The translations under genes and the position numbers were made by a program. From QGON01 sp963691905 (GTDB lineage Bacteria > Pseudomonadota > Gammaproteobacteria > Chromatiales > Chromatiaceae): a stretch of DNA of 64,000 bases. The notes beneath the pieces are model-generated. The model was not told the DNA's origin, ran no database searches, and was given only the letters and a program-made list of their open reading frames with translations. The stretch is from assembly GCA_963691905.1 (NCBI GenBank), contig OY829891.1, positions 310,001 through 374,000 on the forward strand. Reading direction: 5' to 3'. Positions 1 to 8,944 of this stretch are shown here, piece by piece (positions within the stretch are counted from its first letter, which is position 1; each line of letters opens with the position of its first letter).

Positions 1-1813
1 TTTGAGTGCCTCTAGCGTAGTTTGGATGCGCATCAATGGCATTTTCAAGATTAGTGGTAATATTCGCCTCGCTCATCGCCAGCGCTGCCGCGACATTCGC
101 TTCTGAAACGGAGGGATCCTGCACGATAATTCGGCTGCATATGTCCCGATAATGCGCAGTATTACCCTTTGCCGCCAAGACCATTGCCCATTGCAGCAGA
201 GCGCTGGTGGCTGATCTTCTGTAACCGCGAATGGCCGCAGGTTGTTCTGCAGCCGGGAGCGCCAAGATCTCATCCATTATATATCGCATCTGGCTGGTAT
301 AGGCCCGTGCCTCGAGTTCAAGCACACGGCGTTGTGTGATACCTGCACTCGCGGCGTCATCGGCGGCGTGGGTCAATTCATGGATGACCAGTGCTCGCGA
401 ATCAATCGCCGCAACGTCCAGATTGGTCGGCAGATAGAGCGTATCCCCTTTTTCCTGGTCTCTCCTGCCTATCGGTGAGTAGAAGGCACCGGCGCCATTA
501 CCTGATGTCAAACTCCGGAAGGCACGGGGGATCAGGGCATCGATCTTTATCTGACCACTCCTGATCTGTCCTGCGGTAGAGTGACCTGCTGTCCGGGCGA
601 TGACATAGACGATCCCGGCCATTACTTTATCCCCCGAACTACTGTCGGATGCCGCATTCAACATCGCACCCAATACTTCAAGGGAGGGAATGCTGTGTGT
701 TTCCATATAGGCAATCAATGCAGTCGCCTGTCTCTGGAACTGCGGACCGGCGTGTCGAAGAATCTCTGTGGTTGCCGCCGCATCAGCCTCAGCCAATAAG
801 ACCATTCCACGTTCAAGATCAACACCCAATGTCGTGATGGCTGTCCACAACTGCAGAATGAGAGCATCCGGTATCTGCTCCCGTCCGATATTTCGCACAC
901 GTTCACGGTTGGCCGCAGTGATGGTGTTGATTACGATACTCAGCGTCCCGGTTCCGTGCGCCTGAAGCAATGGGACATTGACCGGATTGAGCATCGACGC
1001 CATCAAGAGCCGTTCCGCATGGGTAACCGTACCGCGAACCTGCAACGCGTAGATACGCAGTGCATTGAGCTCGTTATCCGTCAGGGCGCCATCACCGACA
1101 AAACGTTTTATGCGTCTGAAGAAGCCCGCCGTGATACCGCTGCCGACCCGGAACAGATAGTTACCGGTAGGCACGTTTGCCGCATCGAGCTCAATCTCCC
1201 GCTGGACTATGGAAAACCGTTGTAGGCCTCCAGCGCCACGATTCTGTTGCACCACATGAGTCAACTCATGGGCCAGCAGGTGTTTTCCGGTTTTCGTCTC
1301 GGGATTGTACTTTCCTGAGTTGAAATAGATGTCTTTCCCGTGGGTAAACGCCTGGGCACCGACAGCCCGGTTCAGGCTGGCGGATTCACTGTCTGTGTGT
1401 AGCCGCACATCACTGAAATCGAAACCCAGCGACTGCGACATCTCCCTATGGGTTGGTGTTGGCAGTCTACTGCCGCTTCCCTTGGTGGATTGCAATCTGG
1501 CAGCCATGCCGACTGGCGCGGAGGGTACAGCTGGCCGGTGACCGGCCCGTCGTTGAATGGCGAAGAAGCCCTGCTGTTGCGGGGATAAAGCGTGTTCAGA
1601 ACGCTGGACAACTGCAGTGGCGACGCTGTCGGCTTCCTTCTCATACTGATCGCCGGGCTGTCCGATCGTCAGCTTTGTCTGAAAGAACGCGCCCTGCTGA
1701 GACCTCTGCCCCGATGCCTTGCCGGTATGGGAGAAAAAAGGTTGCTCCTGCCTGTCAATCGCTTGGATTCCACGCCGCCTGCGTGGACGATACGCTCTAA
1801 TGTCCCTGTTCAT
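1..1813 (-). CDS. DUF4157 (eCIS-core) double-zincin protein, copy 1, 3' end outside window
   Basis: Translating the reverse strand from the ATG at 1813 gives an uninterrupted frame of 604 codons to the window edge, so this gene is intact as far as it can be seen and only lacks its end. It aligns without a gap to the 625-residue neighbour at 2368-4245, with scattered substitutions; about 20 codons plus the stop should lie outside. Residues about 112-190 are the DUF4157 domain ending in a HELTH motif (182-186); a second HELTH lies near 478-482. DUF4157 is found in cargo and toxins of extracellular contractile injection systems and in polymorphic toxins; the second motif suggests a zinc-peptidase-like effector region. 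Function is inferred. The duplicated unit includes about 130 bp of upstream DNA. Confidence 0.85.
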   Translation of the reverse strand, partial: MNRDIRAYRPRRRRGIQAIDRQEQPFFSHTGKASGQRSQQGAFFQTKLTIGQPGDQYEKEADSVATAVVQRSEHALSPQQQGFFAIQRRAGHRPAVPSAPVGMAARLQSTKGSGSRLPTPTHREMSQSLGFDFSDVRLHTDSESASLNRAVGAQAFTHGKDIYFNSGKYNPETKTGKHLLAHELTHVVQQNRGAGGLQRFSIVQREIELDAANVPTGNYLFRVGSGITAGFFRRIKRFVGDGALTDNELNALRIYALQVRGTVTHAERLLMASMLNPVNVPLLQAHGTGTLSIVINTITAANRERVRNIGREQIPDALILQLWTAITTLGVDLERGMVLLAEADAAATTEILRHAGPQFQRQATALIAYMETHSIPSLEVLGAMLNAASDSSSGDKVMAGIVYVIARTAGHSTAGQIRSGQIKIDALIPRAFRSLTSGNGAGAFYSPIGRRDQEKGDTLYLPTNLDVAAIDSRALVIHELTHAADDAASAGITQRRVLELEARAYTSQMRYIMDEILALPAAEQPAAIRGYRRSATSALLQWAMVLAAKGNTAHYRDICSRIIVQDPSVSEANVAAALAMSEANITTNLENAIDAHPNYARGTQ

Positions 1814-1942
1814 GATATCGGTGTTTTTTCAGATCCATCCTTAAAAGGTAGACCACTATTCACTGATCTGCCCGTAGAAGCGCTGCCCCGGCACGATCCG
1901 GCGTGGGGGGGGAATACAGGCGCCTTTTCGCCGCGAGGGCGA
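1814..1942. repeat. Duplicated upstream segment of the DUF4157 gene
   Basis: These bases closely match the segment upstream of the second DUF4157 copy (about 4246-4370), including the text GACCACTATTCACTGATCTG. The match ends abruptly near 1940, inside a GC-rich palindromic stretch. On the copy 2 side that stretch continues as a GTAGGAGC-type dispersed repeat. The similarity therefore marks one border of a tandem duplication of about 2.4 kb. Confidence 0.8.
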
Positions 1943-1949
1943 GGAGAGT

Positions 1950-2155
1950 TTGGGGTCAGTTCCTGGGGGCGGCCGACACCGATGGTGGAGTGGTTTTCCC
2001 AATCGATGAGATCGAACTGAAGCCCCTGGGATTAGCGGCATCCCGATTGCAGGCCTTGAAAAATCATGCACCGCCTGGCGCTCTTCAGCCATGTCGCCGG
2101 GTGAGGCGAGGAACACATGATAGATCTTGCGATCAGCGGATTTCGGCGACAACAT
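1950..2155 (-). pseudogene. DUF4062 (TIR-like) gene remnant
   Basis: From the ATG at 2155 the reverse strand encodes a start typical of DUF4062 proteins, with the signature VFLASPGDMAEERQAV. After that the frame is lost. In another frame the next recognisable piece is FDLIDWENHSTIGVGRPQEL, also a DUF4062 signature, with a TAA between the two. The similarity stops at about 1950, where the duplicated upstream region of the DUF4157 gene begins. It therefore looks like the N-terminal stub of a nucleotide-second-messenger or TIR-type sensor that was frameshifted and cut off when the neighbouring unit was duplicated. A biological role for the stub is unlikely. Confidence 0.7.
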
Positions 2156-2367
2156 GGTTCATCCCTGGCTACAACGGTGGAATATAACCTACGGATCTTT
2201 TGTTGGAAATTCAATTCCGTACATCTCAGGATCATCGGCATCTCGACCGCAGGAAGGGGTCTCCTGCTTGTATCCCGTTGGCAGCAATGTAGCATGAGAT
2301 CTCTCCCTACGGTCGAGATGACAAATGATCAGGGATATCGCAGGTAATGCGGAATCAGACAACCCCA

Positions 2368-4245
2368 TCAAGGCCCAGCCGCATCACCGACCAAATCCAG
2401 CACACTCTCACCGGAGAGGCCATCGAGCGCCACGAAGGTACCTCTGGTGTAGTTAGGAAGTTCCGCAATGGCGTCTTCGAGTCTTGTGGTGATATCCGCA
2501 ACACTCAACGCCAAAGCAGCCATAACATTCGCTTCCGATACGGTGGGATCCTGTAGCAGGATACGCGTGCAAATCTCCTGATAACGCGCAGTATCCCCTT
2601 TTGTCGCCGATATGAGTGCCCATTGAACCCATTCGCTGGCGGCCGATAGCCTGTACTCACGGATGACCGCTGGTTGCCCGGCTGCCGGGAGTGCCAGGAT
2701 CTCATCCATCGTGTATTGCAACTGGCGGGTACGAGCCCGAGCCTCGAACTCAAGCACCCGCTGGTGAGTGATGCCCCCGGATGCTGCGTCATCGGCAGCG
2801 TGAGTCAGCTCATGGATGACCAGTGACCGCGAGTCGATAGACGCAACGTTCAGACTGGTCGGCAGATAGAGCGTATCTCCCTTTGCCTCATCGGTCCTGC
2901 CTACTGATGAATAGAACGCAGCAGAACCGTCACCTGAGGTGATACGCCGGTAGGCACGGGGTATAAGCGCATCGACCTTTATTTGACCGCTTCTGATCTG
3001 CCCCGCAGTGGCGTGGCCTGCCTTCCTGGCGATGACATAGACGATCCCGGCCATCACCTTATCGCCGGAACTGCTGTCGGAGGCCGCATTCAACATCGCA
3101 CCCAATACCTCCAGGGCGGGAATAGTGTGCATCTGCATGTAGGCAATCAGTGCAGTCGCCTGTGTTTGGAATTGTGGACCGGCGTGCTGCAGGATCTCTC
3201 TGGTTGCCGCCGCATCGACCTCTGCCAATAACGCCAGTCCACGTTCAAGATCGACGCCCAATGTGGTAACGGCATCCCATAACTGCAGCATGAGGGCATC
3301 CGGTATCTGTTCGCGTCCTATATCGCGAGCATGCTGACGGTTGGCATCGGTGATCGTGTTGATCGGAATGGAGAGGGCACCCGTCCCATGAGCCTGAAGC
3401 AATGGAACATTGACAGCGTTGAGCATCGCCGCCATCAAGAGCCGCTCAGCGTTGTTGACTGAACCTCTGACCCGTAGTGCATAGATACGCAGTGCATTGA
3501 GTTCATTATCCGTCAGCGCGCCATCACCGACAAAACGTTTTATACGCGTGAAGAAGCCTGCAGTGATACCGCTGCCAACCCGAAACAGATAGTTACCGGT
3601 AGGCACATTTGCCGCATCGAGCTCAATCTCCCGCTGGATCATTGAAGTCCGTTGCAGGCCTCCAGCGCCACGATTCTGTTGCACCACATGAGTCAACTCA
3701 TGGGCCAGCAGGTGTTTTCCGGTTTTCGTCTCGGGATTGTACTTTCCCGAGTTGAAGTAGATGTCTTTCCCGTGGGTAAACGCCTGGGCACCGACAGCCC
3801 TGTTCAAGTTGACGGATTCACTGTCTGTGTGTAGCCGCACATCACTGAAGTCGAAACCCAGCGACTGCGACATCTCCGTGTGGGTTCGTTTTGGCAGTCT
3901 ACTGCCGCTTCCCTTGGAGGATTGCAATCTGGCAGCCATACCGGCGGGAGCAGAAGGTGCGACTGCCCGGTGACTCGCCCGACGTTGAATGGTGAAGAAA
4001 CCCTGCTGTTGCTGTGATGAAGCGTGTCCAGAACGCTGAACAACTGCGGTGGCGACGTTGTCGGCTTCCTTCTCATACTGATCGCCGGGCTGTCCGATCG
4101 TCAGCTTTGTCTGAAAGAACGCACCCTGCTGAGACCTCTGCCCCGATGCCTTGCCGGTATGGGAGAAAAACGGTTGCTCCTGCCTGTCAATCGCTTGGAT
4201 TCCACGCCGCCTGCGTGGACGATACGCTCTAATGTCCCTGTTCAT
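2368..4245 (-). CDS. DUF4157 (eCIS-core) double-zincin protein, copy 2
   Basis: A 625-residue protein. Residues 1-110 are a basic, Gln/Ser-rich leader without a Sec signal. Residues about 112-190 form a classic DUF4157 domain (DFSDVRLHTDSE, then HELTHVVQQ at 182-190). A helical linker region leads to a second zincin-like motif, HELTHAADD, at 478-486, and a short acidic C-terminus. Known DUF4157 proteins are loaded into extracellular contractile injection systems or head polymorphic toxins. Here the second HExxH and downstream glutamates suggest a metallopeptidase effector, which is inference. No immunity gene is obvious. The neighbours are a near-identical tandem copy downstream and a TIR protein upstream, all on the same strand. 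Confidence 0.88.
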   Translation of the reverse strand: MNRDIRAYRPRRRRGIQAIDRQEQPFFSHTGKASGQRSQQGAFFQTKLTIGQPGDQYEKEADNVATAVVQRSGHASSQQQQGFFTIQRRASHRAVAPSAPAGMAARLQSSKGSGSRLPKRTHTEMSQSLGFDFSDVRLHTDSESVNLNRAVGAQAFTHGKDIYFNSGKYNPETKTGKHLLAHELTHVVQQNRGAGGLQRTSMIQREIELDAANVPTGNYLFRVGSGITAGFFTRIKRFVGDGALTDNELNALRIYALRVRGSVNNAERLLMAAMLNAVNVPLLQAHGTGALSIPINTITDANRQHARDIGREQIPDALMLQLWDAVTTLGVDLERGLALLAEVDAAATREILQHAGPQFQTQATALIAYMQMHTIPALEVLGAMLNAASDSSSGDKVMAGIVYVIARKAGHATAGQIRSGQIKVDALIPRAYRRITSGDGSAAFYSSVGRTDEAKGDTLYLPTSLNVASIDSRSLVIHELTHAADDAASGGITHQRVLEFEARARTRQLQYTMDEILALPAAGQPAVIREYRLSAASEWVQWALISATKGDTARYQEICTRILLQDPTVSEANVMAALALSVADITTRLEDAIAELPNYTRGTFVALDGLSGESVLDLVGDAAGP

Positions 4246-4402
4246 TATATCGGTGTTTTTTCAGATCCTCCCTTAAAAGGTAGACCACTATTCACTGATC
4301 TGCCCGTAGAAGCGCTGCCCCGGCACGATCCGGCGTGGTGGTGGAATACAGGCGCCTTTTCGCCGCGGGGGGCGGCTCCTACAAAGTGTAGTCGGACTGT
4401 CG

Positions 4403-5386
4403 TCACACATTCTCAAGCAGTTTGGTGACTTGTTCCTCAAGCTCTTCCGGGCTTTTATGCAACCGTTTGGAATAGAGCCAGTTCACATGGGTACCGACAT
4501 TGAGCAGACCGGTTTGAGCCTTGGCACGGTCACGGGCACGCACTGGTAAATTTTGACTCAAGGATTCGCGCCACTGTATAAGCCTTCCGCGTTTGCGTGT
4601 CTTTTCACCATCCAGCACACAAAACAGCTGCCGTTGTGTCACGGCAAGCCAAGTACGTTGTTTAATGGTGCGGAACAGCAGCACTCCATCGACGACGGAT
4701 TCTCCAGTCTCGCAGAATCCGGACTCGTCTATCAGTTTACGTACACCGTTCCAGGTATAGAATTCGTTGCCAGAGGCATTCCTCTCCTTAAACGGCTCTG
4801 TATAGATGGGTTGTGTGGAAATGGAGGCAGCAATGATCTCCTCGACAATTTCTGCCTCTTCCTCCACCAACTCCTGACCACTCCGTTCGCTCTCCAGTTG
4901 TTCATCGATGCGCAGGGAAAATTCAACAAGTTTTTGCTCCCATTCATGCTTTGGCAGTTCCGACATTGCCTGCCCCGCATCAAATATCTGAATCTCCTGC
5001 AACCAAGCGGTTTCGCGCCACAGACAGGGGCGGATGATGAGTGGAAAAATAGCGAGTTCGCCACTGTTGGAACGGTCGATCAATAATGGCAGTTCCTGTT
5101 CGAGGATAAACTCAGAAGCCAAAAAGTCGGTCGAAACCAACAACACAGCCACCCTCGCCTGCCGGATGGCATCCTCTATCTCAGGCTTCCAGTTGCTGCC
5201 GAGATCGATCTGTTTGTCCGACCAGGCGCGATAGTGAAATCTGGCATTCTGATACAGGTTCCCACTCTTCAGATCCAGCGATTTCAAACGGGTAAACTTG
5301 AGAGAGTCCAGAAAGGCGATAAGCCGCTCATGCCAGTCATCATCGAGATGACTATAGGAGACGAATATATTTATTTCCTTACTCAT
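4403..5386 (-). CDS. TIR-domain protein
   Basis: A 327-residue protein with an N-terminal TIR domain, residues 5 to about 150: FVSYSHLDDDW opens the domain, and STDFLASEFILEQELP carries the glutamate (E96) expected at the NAD-hydrolase site. A glutamate-rich linker near 180-200 leads to a C-terminal region (about 205-327) that I do not recognise. Bacterial TIR proteins mostly hydrolyse NAD+ as anti-phage effectors or toxins. There is no signal peptide, so it is probably cytosolic. It lies 157 bp upstream of the DUF4157 copy 2 start, on the same strand. Given the DUF4062 stub nearby, the locus probably mixes defence and toxin modules, but I cannot assign a named system. Confidence 0.82.
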   Translation of the reverse strand: MSKEINIFVSYSHLDDDWHERLIAFLDSLKFTRLKSLDLKSGNLYQNARFHYRAWSDKQIDLGSNWKPEIEDAIRQARVAVLLVSTDFLASEFILEQELPLLIDRSNSGELAIFPLIIRPCLWRETAWLQEIQIFDAGQAMSELPKHEWEQKLVEFSLRIDEQLESERSGQELVEEEAEIVEEIIAASISTQPIYTEPFKERNASGNEFYTWNGVRKLIDESGFCETGESVVDGVLLFRTIKQRTWLAVTQRQLFCVLDGEKTRKRGRLIQWRESLSQNLPVRARDRAKAQTGLLNVGTHVNWLYSKRLHKSPEELEEQVTKLLENV

Positions 5387-5465
5387 TGGTCTTTACTTTT
5401 AACTCAAGTTTCCGAGTTTGTGGTGGTAATTGGCATGGGGCGTGGCTTCTCTAAATGTGACGAAC

Positions 5466-5526
5466 GTAGGGTGCGCCGTGCGCGCCATGATTGCTGCTTG
5501 TTCTGGTGCGCACGGCGCACCCTGCC
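5466..5526. repeat. Palindromic dispersed repeat, GTAGGGTGCGC family
   Basis: The arms GTAGGGTGCGCCGTGCGC and its imperfect complement GTGCGCACGGCGCACCCT fold back around a short loop. Related copies occur at 14698-14757 (complete) and 10430-10451 and 50937-50958 (half copies). This is a REP-like intergenic element with no coding. Confidence 0.8.
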
Positions 5527-5598
5527 AGACCGTGTTCGCGGCGAGGCGCCGCACCTACGGGTGGTTCATGCTGTTCATACCATTATTGTTGTCAGTCG

Positions 5599-6726
5599 CT
5601 ACCAAAGCATAACAGCCGTTTCACCTGCCGCATTGGCCCAGTAAAGACGAACGCGGAGAATATAGGTTGTGCCTTTCATCAGTCGATGCTCGATTTTGGC
5701 GTTGTAGTCAGAACCGCTGTCATCATCGGCTTGAAGATAGATGGGATCATCGGTCCCGTCATCCTCAAAAAGCACCATCAACGTATCGGCTTCTCCAAAA
5801 GACTGCATGGTGTATTTACGGGTTGTTTTTGGCTTGATAACCAGATTCACCTGCCCACCCGCTTCAATCTGAATGACTTCAGACTGAAATGGCGTCAGAT
5901 CAACATAATCTTTTTTTCTCAGCGCCGGATAGAAATGCTGTACCCAGGCTTTGTCTTTGGAAGACAGGCCGGCAGCCGGATGAATACCCACAGAATCATA
6001 GGGAGACGGCCCTTCAATCAGGGCAGCACGGAATTCGTAATGCATGATGGAGTTGCTGTCCCAACCCGAACCTTCCACATCACTTTCAGAAACCGCGTCC
6101 AGAATATTGCGGTCGATTTTTCTGCGACTCCAGTTATTCGGTGGCCCGCTAAAATAGTCGTAGACCCCCTGCCTGTTCCACTGAATACCCGAAAACGGGT
6201 TCTGATGTTCATGTTTGCCACCGAGGGAATGGCCAATCTCATGCAGCGCCGTATCCTTGCCGTGGGATGTCGTCAACGACCAGCCAAAGTTCATCGTCCG
6301 CCGGTTTTTTGAAACATTGCCCATCGGGTAGGTGCCGATATATGACCAGGAACCTTCGTCCTGATCAAAGCCGATCCTGATTTCAGCTTCATCGAGATTT
6401 CTTACCTCAACAAATTCAAGACCTATACCCAGATCTTTCCACTCCTTAAAGGCTTTTCTCACCGCACGCTTGTCAGCGGCACTGCCTGTCCATTTTTCCG
6501 GCGAATCATGTTTCGCGTGTTCGAAAAAACAGTAGTGGATAACCGTACCGTTTACCCAGATGTTATCCATGTCCAGGATAAATGCAGCCCGTCCCGGATC
6601 GACATCCTGCGGCACTTGGCGCAGTGCCATTTCCGGCATATCACAAAATTTACGACCCGCTTTTTCCGCTTTGGAAGCACTCACCTTCTTGGTCCTTCTT
6701 ACGCGTGTTTTTTTCTTGATTACCAT
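5599..6726 (-). CDS. Astacin-like zinc metallopeptidase
   Basis: A 375-residue metzincin. The zinc site HEIGHSLGGKHEH (H162, E163, H166, H172) fits HExxHxxGxxH, and the Met-turn SIMHY (M228) follows at the normal distance for astacin-type enzymes. The C-terminal 100 residues (about 275-375) resemble a pre-peptidase C-terminal (PPC) beta-sandwich common in secreted proteases. No classical signal peptide is seen: the N-terminus is basic (KKKTRVRRTKK), so secretion, if any, must be unconventional. A good ribosome site (GGAGG) precedes the ATG. It lies upstream of and parallel to the TIR and DUF4157 genes, so a joint role as toxin or effector is possible but unproven. Confidence 0.85.
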   Translation of the reverse strand: MVIKKKTRVRRTKKVSASKAEKAGRKFCDMPEMALRQVPQDVDPGRAAFILDMDNIWVNGTVIHYCFFEHAKHDSPEKWTGSAADKRAVRKAFKEWKDLGIGLEFVEVRNLDEAEIRIGFDQDEGSWSYIGTYPMGNVSKNRRTMNFGWSLTTSHGKDTALHEIGHSLGGKHEHQNPFSGIQWNRQGVYDYFSGPPNNWSRRKIDRNILDAVSESDVEGSGWDSNSIMHYEFRAALIEGPSPYDSVGIHPAAGLSSKDKAWVQHFYPALRKKDYVDLTPFQSEVIQIEAGGQVNLVIKPKTTRKYTMQSFGEADTLMVLFEDDGTDDPIYLQADDDSGSDYNAKIEHRLMKGTTYILRVRLYWANAAGETAVMLW

Positions 6727-6828
6727 CCCATCCTCCTGCCCTTATCCGACATTGGTCTATCAGAAGATATAGCACAAGCAGAATAATGTTCCCAGAAACA
6801 CCCGTGTTTAACACCATAAAAATAGTAT

Positions 6829-6903
6829 GTAGGTCGGGTTAGCGATAGCGTAACCCGACAATCCTTTGATTTTGTTGGGTTACGCTGCGCTAACCCAACC
6901 TAC
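6829..6903. repeat. Palindromic dispersed repeat, GTAGGTCGGGTTAGCG family
   Basis: A 75-bp element with arms GTAGGTCGGGTTAGCG and CGCTAACCCAACCTAC around a TTTGATTTTG loop. A near-identical 75-bp copy lies at 23907-23981 and a diverged one at 54674-54750. It sits between the metallopeptidase gene and the end of the peptide-transporter operon and may act as a terminator for the latter. Confidence 0.85.
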
Positions 6904-6926
6904 TCATAAATTTTTACAACACGCTC

Positions 6927-8933
6927 TTATATCTGGTTGATGCGGAAGCACCTGACGCGGTGGGTCTCTGAAATCGTGGTTTCAGCAGGATATCCGTCAC
7001 TGCAGGCTGCAACGGCCTCGGGACAGCGGGGGTGAAAATGGCAGCCCAGCGGCGGATCGGCGGGGGACGGCATGTCTCCCTCAAGGCGGATCACCGAACG
7101 CTGGAAATCGGGATCGGGCACTGGCACGGCCGAGAGCAGCGCCCTGGTATAGGGATGCGCCGGCGACCCCAGCACCTTCTCGACACTGCCCTGCTCCACG
7201 ATGCGGCCCAGATACATCACTGCCACCTCATCGGCCAGATAGGAGACCACCGAGATGTTGTGGGTGATGAAGAGGTAGGATAACTCCAGCTCACGCTGCA
7301 GAGATTTCAACAGATTGAGGATCTGTGCCTGCACCGACACATCCAGCGCGCTGGTGGGCTCATCGCAGACGATCAGTTGCGGCTCTACCGCCAGGGCACG
7401 GGCGACACAGATGCGCTGACGCTGACCGCCAGAGAACTCATGGGGGTAACGTTTGGCCGCATCGGCATGCAGACCCACTTGCTCCAACAGCTGGCTGATC
7501 CGCACCTTGCGATCTCTTTTTTTACCGATCTTCTGCGCACGCATCCCCTCGGCGATGATCTCCCCAACCAGCATGCGCGGGTTCATGGAAGACATTGGAT
7601 CCTGAAAGATGATCTGCATATCCGCGCGACGCTGGCGCAACGCCTCTCCCTTCAATTGTGTCAGCTCGTCTTCACCAAACTTCACCCGCCCATCGGTGGG
7701 ACGGATCAGTTGCAATATGCCCTTGCCCACAGTGGTCTTGCCGCAGCCAGACTCGCCCACCAGGGCCAGGGTTCGTCCTTTGGCGATCGACAGCCCGACA
7801 CCATCCACTGCCAGCACCTGCCCCACCACGCGCCGAAACACGCCTTTATGGATGGGAAAGTGGACCTTGAGATCCGTCACATCCAGCAGGGATTCGTCAC
7901 CTGCCCGGGACAGGATATGGGTTTCCGCCTCGACGGCTCTATCACTCAGCGTAGGCGTGATCGGGTCGTCAGCATAGATAAGGCAGCGTACGCCCTGCCG
8001 TTCGGTCAGGTCGACCCAGTCAGGGATCTCACTACTGCAGCGAGGCGCTGCCTGTTCACAGCGATCCGCAAAGCGGCAACCCGAAAACTGCTGGTTCAGC
8101 GGAGGCACCGTCCCTTTGATGACCGCCAGCTTTTCATCCCGTTTGTGACTGTCCGGCAGAGATTCAAAAAGCTTGCGGCTGTAGGGGTGTTTCGGGCCTT
8201 TGAAGAAAGTAGCAACATCTGCAGTCTCAACAATCTGCCCCGCATACATCACCGCCAGGCGATCGGCAGTCTCCGCCACCACTCCCAAATCGTGGGTGAT
8301 GAGCAGGATCGCCATGCCGCTCTCCTGCTGCAACTGTTTCAGCAGGTTCAACACCTGGGCCTGGATGGTGACATCCAGCGCAGTGGTGGGTTCATCGGCT
8401 ATCAACAGTTCCGGCCGGCCGGCCAGGGCCATAGCGATCATTACCCGCTGTTTCATACCGCCGGAGAGTTGATGGGGATACTCTCTGGCACGGCGCCGGG
8501 GGTCAGGTATACCAACCGCATCGAGCAGTTCCACCACCCGCTCCGTCACCGCCGCACCATTCAACTTGTCATGCAGGCGCACCGCCTCGGCAATCTGATC
8601 ACCGATGCGCAGCACCGGGTTGAGGGAGGTCATGGGTTCCTGAAAGATCATGCCCATGCGGCCACCCCGCACCTGGCGCATCTCCTGTTCGGAAAGGGTC
8701 AACAGATCCAGACCGTCAAGTTTGACATGCCCCCCGCTGATGCGTCCGGAGGGGGGCAACAGGCGCATCATGGAGAGTGCAGTCATCGACTTGCCGCAGC
8801 CAGATTCCCCCAGCAGCGCCAGCGTCTCGCCCTTGCGGATGGTCAGATTGAGGCCATCCACCACCCGCACCGGATTCTGCTTGTTGCCGAGCCGGGTATG
8901 GAGATTTTCGATTGCTAACAGGTGATTTTTCAT
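6927..8933 (-). CDS. Fused double ABC ATPase of a peptide importer (YejF/DppDF type)
   Basis: Two complete ABC cassettes in one chain of about 668 residues. The first has Walker A GESGCGKSMT, signature LSGGMKQR and Walker B LLIADEPTTALD; the second has GESGCGKTTV, FSGGQRQR and VCDEPTSALD. Each is followed by an oligopeptide-transporter C-terminal cysteine motif (CRFADRCEQAAPRC; CHFHPRCPEAVAAC). It energises uptake of peptides through the two permeases encoded just upstream. I prefer the ATG at 8933, 11 nt past the permease stop; a GTG at 8945 overlapping that stop is the alternative. Last gene of a four-gene operon. Confidence 0.92.
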   Translation of the reverse strand: MKNHLLAIENLHTRLGNKQNPVRVVDGLNLTIRKGETLALLGESGCGKSMTALSMMRLLPPSGRISGGHVKLDGLDLLTLSEQEMRQVRGGRMGMIFQEPMTSLNPVLRIGDQIAEAVRLHDKLNGAAVTERVVELLDAVGIPDPRRRAREYPHQLSGGMKQRVMIAMALAGRPELLIADEPTTALDVTIQAQVLNLLKQLQQESGMAILLITHDLGVVAETADRLAVMYAGQIVETADVATFFKGPKHPYSRKLFESLPDSHKRDEKLAVIKGTVPPLNQQFSGCRFADRCEQAAPRCSSEIPDWVDLTERQGVRCLIYADDPITPTLSDRAVEAETHILSRAGDESLLDVTDLKVHFPIHKGVFRRVVGQVLAVDGVGLSIAKGRTLALVGESGCGKTTVGKGILQLIRPTDGRVKFGEDELTQLKGEALRQRRADMQIIFQDPMSSMNPRMLVGEIIAEGMRAQKIGKKRDRKVRISQLLEQVGLHADAAKRYPHEFSGGQRQRICVARALAVEPQLIVCDEPTSALDVSVQAQILNLLKSLQRELELSYLFITHNISVVSYLADEVAVMYLGRIVEQGSVEKVLGSPAHPYTRALLSAVPVPDPDFQRSVIRLEGDMPSPADPPLGCHFHPRCPEAVAACSDGYPAETTISETHRVRCFRINQI

Positions 8934-8944
8934 GGGCAATATCA

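Noticed and set aside
1372..1644. Short frames that make DUF4157 copy 1 look like a decayed gene
   Set aside because: Reading the correct frame from 1813 shows no stop or shift to the window edge, so the copy is intact as seen.
5613..6312. 273-codon plus-strand frame overlapping the metallopeptidase
   Set aside because: Antisense to a gene with complete catalytic motifs; composition is not protein-like.
7377..8918. 513-codon open frame on the plus strand opposite the double ATPase
   Set aside because: It is the antisense shadow of a well-supported ABC ATPase gene and has no family resemblance or ribosome site.
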